Shown here: piece after piece, positions 1 to 7,166 of the stretch
Position numbering within the stretch: the first letter of the stretch is position 1
How the letters are laid out: each line of letters begins with the position of its first letter
From: Acholeplasmataceae bacterium
Lineage (GTDB): Bacteria > Bacillota_I > Bacilli_A > Acholeplasmatales > Acholeplasmataceae
Assembly (NCBI GenBank): GCA_028690555.1
Contig: JAQVBA010000027.1
Location: forward strand, 1-13,938
Reading direction: 5' to 3'
Length of the DNA stretch: 13,938 nucleotides
Program-made: the position numbers and the translations under genes
The notes under the pieces: model-generated
What the model was told of the DNA's origin: nothing
The model's database searches: none
What the model saw: the letters and a program-made list of their open reading frames with translations, nothing else

Positions 1-2123
1 GAGCTGATAATTTTTGGGAAATTGGACCTGGCCCATGCGGCCCTGATACAGAGATTTATTTCGATCGTGGAAAGTCCTATGATTCACGTGGCGTTGAACT
101 CATTGTTGATGATATTGAAAATGAACGATATATCGAAATTTGGAATATTGTGTTTTCACAATTTAATTCAAAACCAGGATTAAAAAGAGAAGATTATCCG
201 GAACTCCCATCAAAAAATATTGATACAGGTGCTGGTTTAGAGCGTTTTGCATGTGTTATTCAACAAACGAAAACTAATTTTGAAACCGATCTATTTTTAC
301 CAACCATCAAACACACTGAAAAATTATCTGGTGTCACTTATGAAGGACAAATGGCGTTTAAAGTGATTGCAGATCACATTAAAGCTTTAACATTTGCCAT
401 CTCAGATGGTGCAATGCTTTCAAATGAGGGACGTGGCTATGTTTTAAGACGTCTTTTAAGACGTGCCGTGAAGTATGGAAGAAAGATTGGATTAGTAGAA
501 CCTTTTTTATACAAATTAGTAGATGATGTGATTGATGTCATGGGTGTTTTCTATCAAAATTTACATGAAACGAAAGACATTGTTAAAAAACTGATTTTAA
601 AAGAGGAACAAAAATTCTTAGAAACCATTAATGAAGGCGAACGCCATCTCATGGATGCGATTGAAAAAGAAGGTTCATTGATTTCTGGTGAAACAGCTTT
701 TAAACTCTATGATACATATGGATTCCCCATTGAACTTACGATTGAATACGCAGAAGAACAAGGATCTAAAGTTGATATTGATGCTTTTTATCAAGCATTA
801 GAAGAACAAAAGACAAGATCAAGAAATGCGAGAACTTCACATGGTTCGATGAAAGCTCAAGATGAACAATTTTTAAATTTCACTGAGAAATCTACATTTA
901 TTGGCTATGATACTTTGCAAGCTGAAGCAAAAGTCATCAAAGTTTTTGAGCAAGGCATTGTGCTTGATCAAACACCTTTTTACGCGACTTCAGGTGGACA
1001 AGTTCATGATCATGGGACCATTAATGGACTCGAAGTTCTTGATGTCATCAAATTGCCAAATGGGCAACATTTGCATGTCGTTGAAGCTAATTTTGAAGAA
1101 GGTGATGATGCACTAGCCATCGTTGATCCTAAAAAACGTTTAAGAACGATTCGAAATCATAGTGCTGCACACCTTTTCCATCAAGCGATTAAAGATATTT
1201 TTGGAAAGCACGCAAATCAACAAGGTTCTCAAGTTTCTGAAAAGAGTTGGCGATTCGATTTCAATCACTTTGAAACAGAATCTGATACTCGAATATTAGA
1301 AGTTGAAAAACTTGTGAAAAAATATATATTAGAAACACCTCTTGATGTGATCATTCACCAAATGCCGATTGCAGAAGCTCGTAAAATTGGAGCGATGGCG
1401 TTATTTGGTGAAAAATATGGAGACATCGTTCGTGTCGTTGACATGGGGTGGAGTAAGGAATTATGTGGTGGCACACACGTTAAAAACACCAAAGAAATTA
1501 TCGATTTTGCGATTGGATCTTATGAATCGATTGGTTCTGGAACATATCGTATGGAAGGTGTCACAGGATCAGATCTTCAAAAAGAGATGACCATGTTTTT
1601 AGAACCATTTTTGAATGAAATTGAAGTACTTCATGAAAAATTACATCGATTAAGTCCATCGATGAAAGCTCCAAAAGCACCCAAAATCATCGGTAGCTAT
1701 CAAGATGTGATGAACTATCGTCAATACATTATGGATTTAAAAGAGTTCATCAAAAATACTGAAAAAGATTTAAAACGGCACAAAGAACAAGATATTTTAT
1801 CGGACATTGATGCATTTATTTCAGATCATGATTCAAAACGACAAATCATTCTTACTGAGAATTTAGAACCTACGGTTTTAAAACAACTGATTGATGCGAT
1901 TTATGATAGAATAAAGGCAGAAACAATCCTTTTAGTTAATGTTTCAGATGATAAAGCAACTTTCTTATGTAAAAGTGCTCGTGACAATGCAAATTTATTG
2001 ATTAAAAAAGCTGCTGAGTTAACGAAAGGTTCTGGTGGCGGTAAGCCTCAATTTGCCCAAGGTGGTACCCAAGAGTTATCACTTGTTCGTATGATGATTG
2101 AAAAAATGAAAGAAGAATTATGA
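1..2123 (+). CDS. alaS: Alanyl-tRNA synthetase, 5' end missing
   Basis: Charges tRNA-Ala with alanine and clears mischarged Ser/Gly-tRNA. The reading frame enters at base 3 and is open to a TGA stop; 706 residues are visible, so about 170 N-terminal residues (most of the class II adenylation core) lie outside the window. The visible part begins with the core motif NFWEIG..GPCGPDTEI. It continues through the VLRRLLRRA helix region, the editing-domain zinc ligands HSAAH (from base 1158) and CGGTH (from base 1464), the MALFGEKYGD segment, and a C-terminal DHHA1/C-Ala domain with GSGGGKPQFAQGG. Editing therefore looks intact, unlike some reduced mollicute synthetases. A GTG at base 150 is internal, because homology continues upstream of it. 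The stop overlaps the ruvX start as ATGA, which suggests coupled translation. Confidence 0.97.
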   Translation, partial: ADNFWEIGPGPCGPDTEIYFDRGKSYDSRGVELIVDDIENERYIEIWNIVFSQFNSKPGLKREDYPELPSKNIDTGAGLERFACVIQQTKTNFETDLFLPTIKHTEKLSGVTYEGQMAFKVIADHIKALTFAISDGAMLSNEGRGYVLRRLLRRAVKYGRKIGLVEPFLYKLVDDVIDVMGVFYQNLHETKDIVKKLILKEEQKFLETINEGERHLMDAIEKEGSLISGETAFKLYDTYGFPIELTIEYAEEQGSKVDIDAFYQALEEQKTRSRNARTSHGSMKAQDEQFLNFTEKSTFIGYDTLQAEAKVIKVFEQGIVLDQTPFYATSGGQVHDHGTINGLEVLDVIKLPNGQHLHVVEANFEEGDDALAIVDPKKRLRTIRNHSAAHLFHQAIKDIFGKHANQQGSQVSEKSWRFDFNHFETESDTRILEVEKLVKKYILETPLDVIIHQMPIAEARKIGAMALFGEKYGDIVRVVDMGWSKELCGGTHVKNTKEIIDFAIGSYESIGSGTYRMEGVTGSDLQKEMTMFLEPFLNEIEVLHEKLHRLSPSMKAPKAPKIIGSYQDVMNYRQYIMDLKEFIKNTEKDLKRHKEQDILSDIDAFISDHDSKRQIILTENLEPTVLKQLIDAIYDRIKAETILLVNVSDDKATFLCKSARDNANLLIKKAAELTKGSGGGKPQFAQGGTQELSLVRMMIEKMKEEL

Positions 2124-2548
2124 CATATTTAGGACTTGATTTAGGAAGTAAAACCATCGGTGTAGCCATCAGTGAGTCAGGAATTATTGCTCATACATTA
2201 ACAACTTTAAGATTTAGAGAAGATGATTATAATGAAGCTTTAAAACTGATTAAACCATTGATTGATGAACACCAAGCAAAAATAGTGATTCTCGGTTTGC
2301 CCAAGCACATGAATAATGATATTGGTATTCGCGGGAAAATCAGTGAATCATTTCGTGATGAACTGATTAAAAATGGCATTGATTGTATTTTATGGGATGA
2401 ACGATTATCGACAAAAACAGCGTTACAAACCATGGCCAAAGGATCAGAAAAGAGAAGTAAACAGAAAGCGAAAAAAGATGAACTCGCTGCTGTATTGATA
2501 CTACAAAATTATTTAGATTATAAAGGAGCTAACCATGTTACAAGATAA
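2120..2548 (+). CDS. ruvX: RuvX/YqgF family RNase H-fold nuclease
   Basis: Family of RNase H-like nucleases first proposed as Holliday junction resolvases and, in bacteria such as E. coli, linked to 16S rRNA 5'-end maturation. The 142 residues match the usual family length. Visible motifs are LGLDLGSKTIGVAIS with the first catalytic Asp at residue 7, the LGLPKHMN strand-loop, DERLST with Glu94, and the C-terminal acidic residue Asp120 in KKDELAAVLIL. The ATG overlaps the alaS TGA by four bases. Bacillus has the small gene ireB (yrzL) between alaS and ruvX; here there is no room for it. The 3' end overlaps the DUF1292 gene by 14 bases. Confidence 0.95.
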   Translation: MTYLGLDLGSKTIGVAISESGIIAHTLTTLRFREDDYNEALKLIKPLIDEHQAKIVILGLPKHMNNDIGIRGKISESFRDELIKNGIDCILWDERLSTKTALQTMAKGSEKRSKQKAKKDELAAVLILQNYLDYKGANHVTR

Positions 2549-2819
2549 CCAAATGATCGTAACCGATCAAGACGGCAACGAGTCAGTCTGTGAAATTTTA
2601 TTTACCCATGAACACGAAGGAAAAAATTATGTCGTGTTTGAATTCGTCGATTCAAAAGAAGTCAGTGCAGCACGCTATATCCCTGGTGAAACGGACGATG
2701 AAGGATCATTTGAAGATATTGATACCGATGAAGAATGGGATATGCTCGATAAAGTGCTTCAAGCGTATTATGATGACATTGAAGCGGATTTAGATGAAGA
2801 GGAAGAAACTGAAGTTTAA
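2535..2819 (+). CDS. yrzB: DUF1292 family protein (YrzB-like)
   Basis: A 94-residue protein of unknown biochemical role, recognised as DUF1292 from its N-terminal beta-rich part (MIVTDQDGNE, followed by YVVFEFVD), its strongly acidic C-terminal tail ending DLDEEEETEV, and its position directly after ruvX, where Firmicutes keep yrzB. There is no membrane segment or catalytic motif. A clear Shine-Dalgarno AAAGGAG (2522-2528) lies inside the 3' end of ruvX and supports this ATG, giving a 14-base overlap. In wall-bearing Firmicutes the next gene is often mltG; here trmR follows at once, with the two genes sharing one base (TAATG). Confidence 0.88.
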   Translation: MLQDNQMIVTDQDGNESVCEILFTHEHEGKNYVVFEFVDSKEVSAARYIPGETDDEGSFEDIDTDEEWDMLDKVLQAYYDDIEADLDEEEETEV

Positions 2820-3385
2820 TGTTTAATGAACTCAAACAATATGCGAAAGACCATCATATTCCCATTATTTATGATGATGGGCTTTTGTTTTTGAAACAGC
2901 TAATTACATCGCATAACGTCAAAGACGTCTTAGAAATTGGAACAGCCATCGGTTATAGTGCTTTACAGATGGCTTCTTTTGGTTGTCATGTCGATACATT
3001 TGAACGCGATCCAAATTTAGTTGAAATCGCGAAAGAAAACATTAAAAACTATGGATATGAAAATCAGATAAAAGTCATCGAACATGACGCCCTACATCCA
3101 TATCACGATCTAGGGATGTATGATTTAATTTTTATTGATGCCGCTAAGGCACAATATCAAAAGTTTTTTGAAATCTATCAAGCTTATTTAAAGCCTAATG
3201 GGATGATTGTTTGTGATAATTTATCGTTTCATCACTTAAAAAAAGAAGATGTCAATCGTCATACAAAGCAATTATTAGGTAAAATTGAACGATTTAAACA
3301 ATTTTTAGTGCAACATGAAGATTTCATCACTGAATTTGATGATATTGGTGATGGAATGAGTGTCTCAAAAAGGAGAAATCGATGA
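2819..3385 (+). CDS. trmR: tRNA 5-hydroxyuridine O-methyltransferase (TrmR/YrrM type), short N-terminus
   Basis: Expected to transfer a methyl group from S-adenosylmethionine to 5-hydroxyuridine at tRNA position 34, giving 5-methoxyuridine, as shown for Bacillus YrrM (TrmR). The 188 residues carry SAM motif I LEIGTAIGYS (38-47), the acidic strand end FERD (61-64), and the metal-binding residues of the O-methyltransferase family: Asp107 in FIDAAKAQY and Asp133-Asn134 in CDN. The protein starts at the segment matching LEAYAEEHHVPI of YrrM (recalled from memory), so roughly 25 N-terminal residues are absent. An in-frame TGA at 2810-2812 rules out a longer start. The next gene begins within its stop codon (ATGA). 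The tRNA role rests on family and neighbours; a generic small-molecule O-methyltransferase is the alternative. Confidence 0.87.
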   Translation: MFNELKQYAKDHHIPIIYDDGLLFLKQLITSHNVKDVLEIGTAIGYSALQMASFGCHVDTFERDPNLVEIAKENIKNYGYENQIKVIEHDALHPYHDLGMYDLIFIDAAKAQYQKFFEIYQAYLKPNGMIVCDNLSFHHLKKEDVNRHTKQLLGKIERFKQFLVQHEDFITEFDDIGDGMSVSKRRNR

Positions 3386-4263
3386 AAACTTTAATTACAT
3401 TAAATGATAAACATCATATCAAAGCCATTAGTCCATATGTTGATGGATTCATTTTTGGTGCATCAAAATTTGGGGCAAGATTAGCATGCCAATTTGATAT
3501 GGATGAAGTTAATGACATCATTTCTCAAGTATATGCATTAAAAAAAGAAGTTTTTATTCAAGCCAATCAGCTGATGATGGATGAAGAACTTCGGGAGTTT
3601 AAAGATTTTCTTAAACAATTACCACTGGATAAAGTTACTGGCTTTATTGTGAGTGATGTTGGGGTTGTTCAAGTTCTAAAGAAGTTTAACTTAGGAGATA
3701 AAGTTGTTTATCATCCTGAAACGTTATTGGCTAATTATTACGACCTTAATATGTTTGCTAAAGATCATATTTATGGAGCTTATGCAGCAAAAGAGATTAC
3801 TTATGATGACTTAAAAATCTTATCAGAACATAAAGAAACGAAGCTTTTTATGATTGGCCATGGGCATTTAAATATGTTTTATTCAAAACGTAACCTCATC
3901 AAGAACTTTAAAACAAAATATGATTTAAACGATGATCTACATTTAGATTATGATTTGAAAATCGTTGAAGAAAATAGACAAGATGAAGCTTTTCCGATTC
4001 TAGAAGATGAAGCGGGTACTCACGTATTTAGAAGTCACGTGATGCATGTATTAAATCATCTTGATGAACTCAAAAACATGATTGATTACTTGGTAATCGA
4101 TACTATTTTTAAAGATTCAGATTATGCGCTGAAAATTGCACAAATTTATCAAAACCCTAACGATCAAGAAAAAATTGAAGCATTAAAAAACTCATACCAA
4201 GAACAGTGGGATGAAGGTTTTTTCTATAAGAAGACGATCTATAAACAGAAGGTGTCCATATGA
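3382..4263 (+). CDS. trhP1: U32 family protein, short form (TrhP1/YrrN-like), tRNA hydroxylation
   Basis: The first of two adjacent U32 'peptidase' genes. In Bacillus the pair YrrN/YrrO (TrhP1/TrhP2) is needed for prephenate-dependent hydroxylation of uridine 34 in tRNA, not for proteolysis. This 293-residue protein is the short partner: it has the U32 barrel pattern (VDGFIFGASKFGARL near the start, GFIVSDVGVVQVL near residue 90, VVYHPETLLANYYD after residue 110) but lacks the cysteine-rich signature of the longer partner. It lies between trmR and the long U32 gene, with four-base ATGA overlaps on both sides. AAGGAGA at 3370-3376 is well placed for this ATG. The assignment relies strongly on context; sequence similarity within short U32 proteins is loose. 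Confidence 0.82.
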   Translation: MKTLITLNDKHHIKAISPYVDGFIFGASKFGARLACQFDMDEVNDIISQVYALKKEVFIQANQLMMDEELREFKDFLKQLPLDKVTGFIVSDVGVVQVLKKFNLGDKVVYHPETLLANYYDLNMFAKDHIYGAYAAKEITYDDLKILSEHKETKLFMIGHGHLNMFYSKRNLIKNFKTKYDLNDDLHLDYDLKIVEENRQDEAFPILEDEAGTHVFRSHVMHVLNHLDELKNMIDYLVIDTIFKDSDYALKIAQIYQNPNDQEKIEALKNSYQEQWDEGFFYKKTIYKQKVSI

Positions 4264-5438
4264 TTGAACTATTAGCACCTGCCGGTGATTTAGAAAAATT
4301 AAAGATTGCTTTACTCTATGGTGCAGATGCATGTTTTATTGGTGGGCAAAACTTTTCATTGCGTGCGAGAGCATCCAATTTTTCGATTAAAGATATCAAA
4401 GAAGCCACTGATTTTGCACATGCACGTGGAAAAAAAGTCTATATAACGACGAATATTATTCCTCATAATGAGGATTTAGGTGGTCTAGTTGAATATTTAA
4501 AAGATTTAGAATCATGTCATGTGGATGCGATTATATCCGCATCTCCATATATCATTGATCATGCATTGAAATATACATCGCTTGAAGTGCATTTATCCAC
4601 ACAACAATCGACAACGAACATTGAAGCGGTGAATTATTGGTACGAAAAAGGTGTTAAAAGAATTGTACTCGCAAGAGAACTTGATATGCATGAAATTAAA
4701 CATTTAACATCAAACGTAAAGGCAGATATTGAAGTGTTTGTGCATGGCGGGATGTGCATGTCATTTTCGGGTAGATGTAGCCTATCGAATAACATGACAG
4801 ATCGTGATGCAAATCGTGGTGGATGTGCGCATTCTTGCAGATGGAATTATACGTTAACCAAACATGATCACATCGTGCATGAAGAAAACTTTTCAATGTC
4901 CTCTAAAGACTTAGAAGCGCTAGACTATGTGCCTAGTTTGATTGATGCCAATGTGAAGTCTTTGAAAATTGAAGGTAGAATGAAAAGTCTACATTATATT
5001 GCAACTGTGGTTGGAACTTACAGAAAATTAATTGATGATTATATGAGAGATGGAAAAATTGATGATTTTTCAATCTATGAAAAAGAAATTCAAAAAGCAG
5101 AAAATCGACAAGCATCACATGGGTTTTTTAGAGGGATGCCAGGCATTGAACAACAACTTTATAATCAAAGAAGTGAGCAACCAACACAAACCTTTATCGG
5201 TTTAGTCCAATCTTATAATCCGGATACAAAAGAAGCGATTATTGAACAAAGAAATTATTTTGAAGTTGGTGATACGATTGAAGTATTTCAACCTAATGGT
5301 TCTAAAAATGAATTTAAGTTAACTCAGATGGTAGATTTTGATAATATAGATACTCCAGTCGCAAGACATCCAAAACAAATCTTAAAAATTAAGATTCCAT
5401 TTCGCGTTGAACCTTACGCGATGTTAAGAAAAGTATGA
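4260..5438 (+). CDS. trhP2: U32 family protein, long form (TrhP2/YrrO-like), tRNA hydroxylation
   Basis: 392 residues. The N-terminus ELLAPAGDLEKLKIALLYGADA is typical of U32 proteins, and the family signature appears as EVFVHGGMCMSFSGRCSLS, with Gly where the pattern usually has Ser or Ala after the first Gly. Cys166, Cys173, Cys189 and Cys193 fall in and after this signature and could hold an iron-sulfur cluster, as reported for related RNA-hydroxylating U32 proteins (TrhP, RlhA). SLKIEGRMKS (about residue 235) and a C-terminal beta-barrel-like part (from about 310) complete the usual layout. With the short partner it is expected to form 5-hydroxyuridine 34, which TrmR then methylates. Many databases still call it a collagenase-like protease; the neighbourhood favours tRNA modification. 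It overlaps both neighbours by four bases. Confidence 0.88.
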   Translation: MIELLAPAGDLEKLKIALLYGADACFIGGQNFSLRARASNFSIKDIKEATDFAHARGKKVYITTNIIPHNEDLGGLVEYLKDLESCHVDAIISASPYIIDHALKYTSLEVHLSTQQSTTNIEAVNYWYEKGVKRIVLARELDMHEIKHLTSNVKADIEVFVHGGMCMSFSGRCSLSNNMTDRDANRGGCAHSCRWNYTLTKHDHIVHEENFSMSSKDLEALDYVPSLIDANVKSLKIEGRMKSLHYIATVVGTYRKLIDDYMRDGKIDDFSIYEKEIQKAENRQASHGFFRGMPGIEQQLYNQRSEQPTQTFIGLVQSYNPDTKEAIIEQRNYFEVGDTIEVFQPNGSKNEFKLTQMVDFDNIDTPVARHPKQILKIKIPFRVEPYAMLRKV

Positions 5439-6097
5439 CAAAAAAAGTATGTAAAAATCTTCAGTGTATCAGCTATGTATACACTAGAAAAAAGATCAAG
5501 AATACATATTTTCGGATGCGACAAGGTATCCTCTATATTTCATCACCTAAAATGCTAAGTGAACGCGATATTGAGAAGTTTATTACGGATAAATTTGATA
5601 TGATTTATGAAAAATTAAACCATTATCAAAAAGAATCGAATGAGTTCATCACTTTATGGGGGAAAACATATCATTTATATGTATCTAAAGGTAATTTTAG
5701 ATATTATATTGAAAATGATGCAGTTTACGCTCATCACCCAAAAGAAGACATTGAACTTGTAAAGAAACGGATTTATCATGTCGAATTGGATCAAAAATTA
5801 CAATTGATGAAAACTCATATTCAACAAACGATTGATCGAGTTCATATCAAACCTTTGCCTTATAAATTAAAGTATCTAAAATCAAAATTTGGAAGTTATC
5901 ATAGAAAACATCAAGAAATTACTTTAAATACGTTTTTAGCAAGATTAGAACCAATCAAATTAGAATATGTCATTTATCATGAATATGCACATCATCTCAT
6001 CTTTAATCATTCCAAAGCATTTTATGAGCTTCTATCTTTGATGATGCCAGATCATAGGGCTCATCAAAAAGACTTAAAAAACATAGCAATTCTATAA
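5435..6097 (+). CDS. YgjP-like (M48/DUF45-related) putative zinc metalloprotein
   Basis: A 220-residue soluble protein with an HExxH zinc motif, H182-E-Y-A-H186, followed after five residues by a third likely ligand, His192, in NHSKAF. This HExxH(x5)H spacing and the following FYELLSLMMPDHRAHQKDLK region match the YgjP/DUF45 family of metal-dependent hydrolases. The N-terminal half has the family's beta-rich start (TYFRMRQGILYISSP) and a second KTYHLY..KGNFRYYIE segment. No signal peptide or membrane span is visible, so it should act in the cytoplasm. The physiological substrate of the family is not known to me. It starts inside the trhP2 stop (ATGA), so it is probably co-translated with the tRNA-modification genes. 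In Bacillus this slot before greA holds udk. Confidence 0.82.
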   Translation: MTKKVCKNLQCISYVYTRKKIKNTYFRMRQGILYISSPKMLSERDIEKFITDKFDMIYEKLNHYQKESNEFITLWGKTYHLYVSKGNFRYYIENDAVYAHHPKEDIELVKKRIYHVELDQKLQLMKTHIQQTIDRVHIKPLPYKLKYLKSKFGSYHRKHQEITLNTFLARLEPIKLEYVIYHEYAHHLIFNHSKAFYELLSLMMPDHRAHQKDLKNIAIL

Positions 6098-6106
6098 GAA
6101 ATAAGG

Positions 6107-6112
6107 TATAAT
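6107..6112 (+). promoter_or_regulatory. Putative -10 box of the greA promoter
   Basis: A perfect TATAAT hexamer lies in the 41-base gap before greA, with a transcription start expected near 6119, about 20 bases before the greA ATG. The -35 region is poor: at 17-base spacing it reads TAGCAA (three of six matches), and there is no TGn extension. The hexamer is followed by AG, as at the holA box. No terminator hairpin is visible between the metalloprotein gene and this box, so read-through from the upstream operon is also likely. Confidence 0.6.
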
Positions 6113-6124
6113 AGTTTAGAAATT

Positions 6125-6131
6125 AAGGAGG
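6125..6131 (+). promoter_or_regulatory. Strong Shine-Dalgarno site of greA
   Basis: AAGGAGG, complementary to the 16S rRNA 3' end, ends seven bases before the greA ATG. It is the strongest such site in the window next to that of rsfS. Confidence 0.85.
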
Positions 6132-6138
6132 AACATCC

Positions 6139-6612
6139 ATGGCAGTCAAACAAACATTTCAGTTGACCCAAGAAGGTGTCGATAATCTCAAACAGGAATT
6201 AAGTTATTTAAAAGATGTGAAGCGTGGTGAAAACCTAGAAGCACTTAAAGAAGCTCGTGCGCAAGGTGACCTTTCAGAAAATGCGGATTATGATGCTGCT
6301 CGTAATGAACAAGCACGTATAGAAGCAAGAATCGCTGAAATTGAAAACATCATTAAAAATGTAAAAATTATTAAAACAACGTCTGAAGATATCGTCAATA
6401 TTGGTAAAACCGTCAAAGTGAAGTTTCTTGCAACTGACGAAATTAAAGAATTTTATTTAGTCGGTAGTATTGAAGCTGATCCTAAATTACGTAAAATTTC
6501 AATTGAATCACCCATTGGTCGAGCAATGCTTAATAAAAATGAAGGTGACATCGTTGAAGTCAAAACTGAAACTGGTCGGATATTTTCGATCGAAATCGTG
6601 GAAATTAACTGA
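6139..6612 (+). CDS. greA: Transcription elongation factor GreA
   Basis: Rescues backtracked RNA polymerase by stimulating transcript cleavage through its secondary channel. The 157 residues are of standard length. The N-terminal coiled coil carries the conserved tip GDLSENADYDAARNEQ, with catalytic acidic residues Asp44 and Glu47. A basic and acidic heptad-like helix follows (ARIEARIAEIENIIKN). The C-terminal FKBP-like domain shows IESPIGRAMLNKNEGDIVEV. The ATG is fixed by the strong AAGGAGG. It is probably the first gene of a new transcription unit, and its TGA shares one base with the yqeG ATG (TGATG). In Bacillus, greA ends the yrrMNO-udk-greA row and yqeG lies elsewhere; here they are fused. 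Confidence 0.97.
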   Translation: MAVKQTFQLTQEGVDNLKQELSYLKDVKRGENLEALKEARAQGDLSENADYDAARNEQARIEARIAEIENIIKNVKIIKTTSEDIVNIGKTVKVKFLATDEIKEFYLVGSIEADPKLRKISIESPIGRAMLNKNEGDIVEVKTETGRIFSIEIVEIN

Positions 6613-7166
6613 TGTCAATGGTTCAAAAATGTATACCTGATGATTATCATGCTTCCATTTTTGAAATTCCATATCACTTATTGAAGAAACAAGGGATAAC
6701 CACCTTGTTTTTTGACTTAGATAATACCATAATTGCTTATGATGAAGATCAATTAAGCAAAAGAGAAATTGATTTTTTGAATGAGCTTAAAAAAGATTTT
6801 AAGATTGTTGTTATGTCAAATAGTGGATATAAGAGAGTCAGTCATGCACTTATAAATACAGATTTTATGTTTTTATGGCATTCGATTAAACCAACGAAGA
6901 TTGGTTTTAAGAAAGCCATTAAGAAAGTGAATGAAACGAAAGATAAGATCATGATGATTGGTGATCAAATGATGACGGATATTTATGGTGCGCATCGTAT
7001 ACCAATTAAAGCGATTTTAGTCGGATCTGTTAAACGCTCATCTGATCGAAAACTTACAAAATTTAATCGATTTCTTGAAAAAATAATTTTGAAGAAAATT
7101 ATGCGTAAAGAACCTAAACTTTACGAAGAAAGGTTATCCGAATATGTCAAAGATCATGCACTGTAA
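6612..7166 (+). CDS. yqeG: YqeG family HAD-IIIA phosphatase
   Basis: 184 residues with all HAD motifs: the nucleophile and acid in FFDLDNT (Asp35, Asp37), motif II VVMSNS, a motif III Lys in KPTKIGFKKA, and motif IV GDQMMTD (Asp118, Asp123). The opening CIPDDYHASIFEI is the YqeG family start. The family is related to the Gep4/PGPP1 phosphatidylglycerophosphate phosphatases of mitochondria and plastids, so a role in phosphatidylglycerol synthesis is possible but is not shown by the sequence. The basic C-terminal stretch after residue 135 (KRSSDRKLTKFNRF, then KKIMRKEPK) may contact membrane or RNA. It starts at the greA stop and overlaps yqeH by 23 bases, keeping the Firmicutes yqeG-yqeH pairing. 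Confidence 0.9.
   Translation: MSMVQKCIPDDYHASIFEIPYHLLKKQGITTLFFDLDNTIIAYDEDQLSKREIDFLNELKKDFKIVVMSNSGYKRVSHALINTDFMFLWHSIKPTKIGFKKAIKKVNETKDKIMMIGDQMMTDIYGAHRIPIKAILVGSVKRSSDRKLTKFNRFLEKIILKKIMRKEPKLYEERLSEYVKDHAL
7126..7133 (+). promoter_or_regulatory. Shine-Dalgarno site deciding the yqeH start
   Basis: AAGAAAGG lies inside the end of yqeG, ten bases before the ATG at 7144. The next in-frame ATG (7156) would be 22 bases away, and it would leave only His before the first zinc Cys, so 7144 is preferred. Confidence 0.45.

Noticed and set aside
150..152. GTG at 150 as the alaS start
   Set aside because: The same frame is open to base 3 and encodes the conserved NFWEIG and GPCGPDTEI motifs, so the gene enters from outside the window.
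440..470. Near-tandem repeat TTTTAAGACGT in alaS
   Set aside because: It encodes the conserved VLRRLLRRA helix of alanyl-tRNA synthetase, so the repeat reflects protein constraint.
901..1116. Plus-strand second-frame open reading of 71 codons in alaS
   Set aside because: The alaS editing-domain frame explains this DNA; the other frame gives a low-complexity Lys/Met-rich peptide.
2227..2439. Minus-strand open frame of 70 codons inside ruvX
   Set aside because: It lies wholly within a conserved gene, has no recognisable motif, and no ribosome site explains it.
2700..2819. Acidic low-complexity tail of the DUF1292 protein as a calcium-binding or repeat region
   Set aside because: No repeat period or EF-hand pattern is visible, and an acidic tail is normal for the family.
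4260..5438. Collagenase-type secreted protease reading of the U32 gene
   Set aside because: There is no signal peptide, and the trmR-U32-U32 context and Cys pattern fit tRNA hydroxylation better.
6090..6138. Terminator between the metalloprotein gene and greA
   Set aside because: I found no stem of useful length followed by a T run, only A/T-rich sequence with the promoter box.
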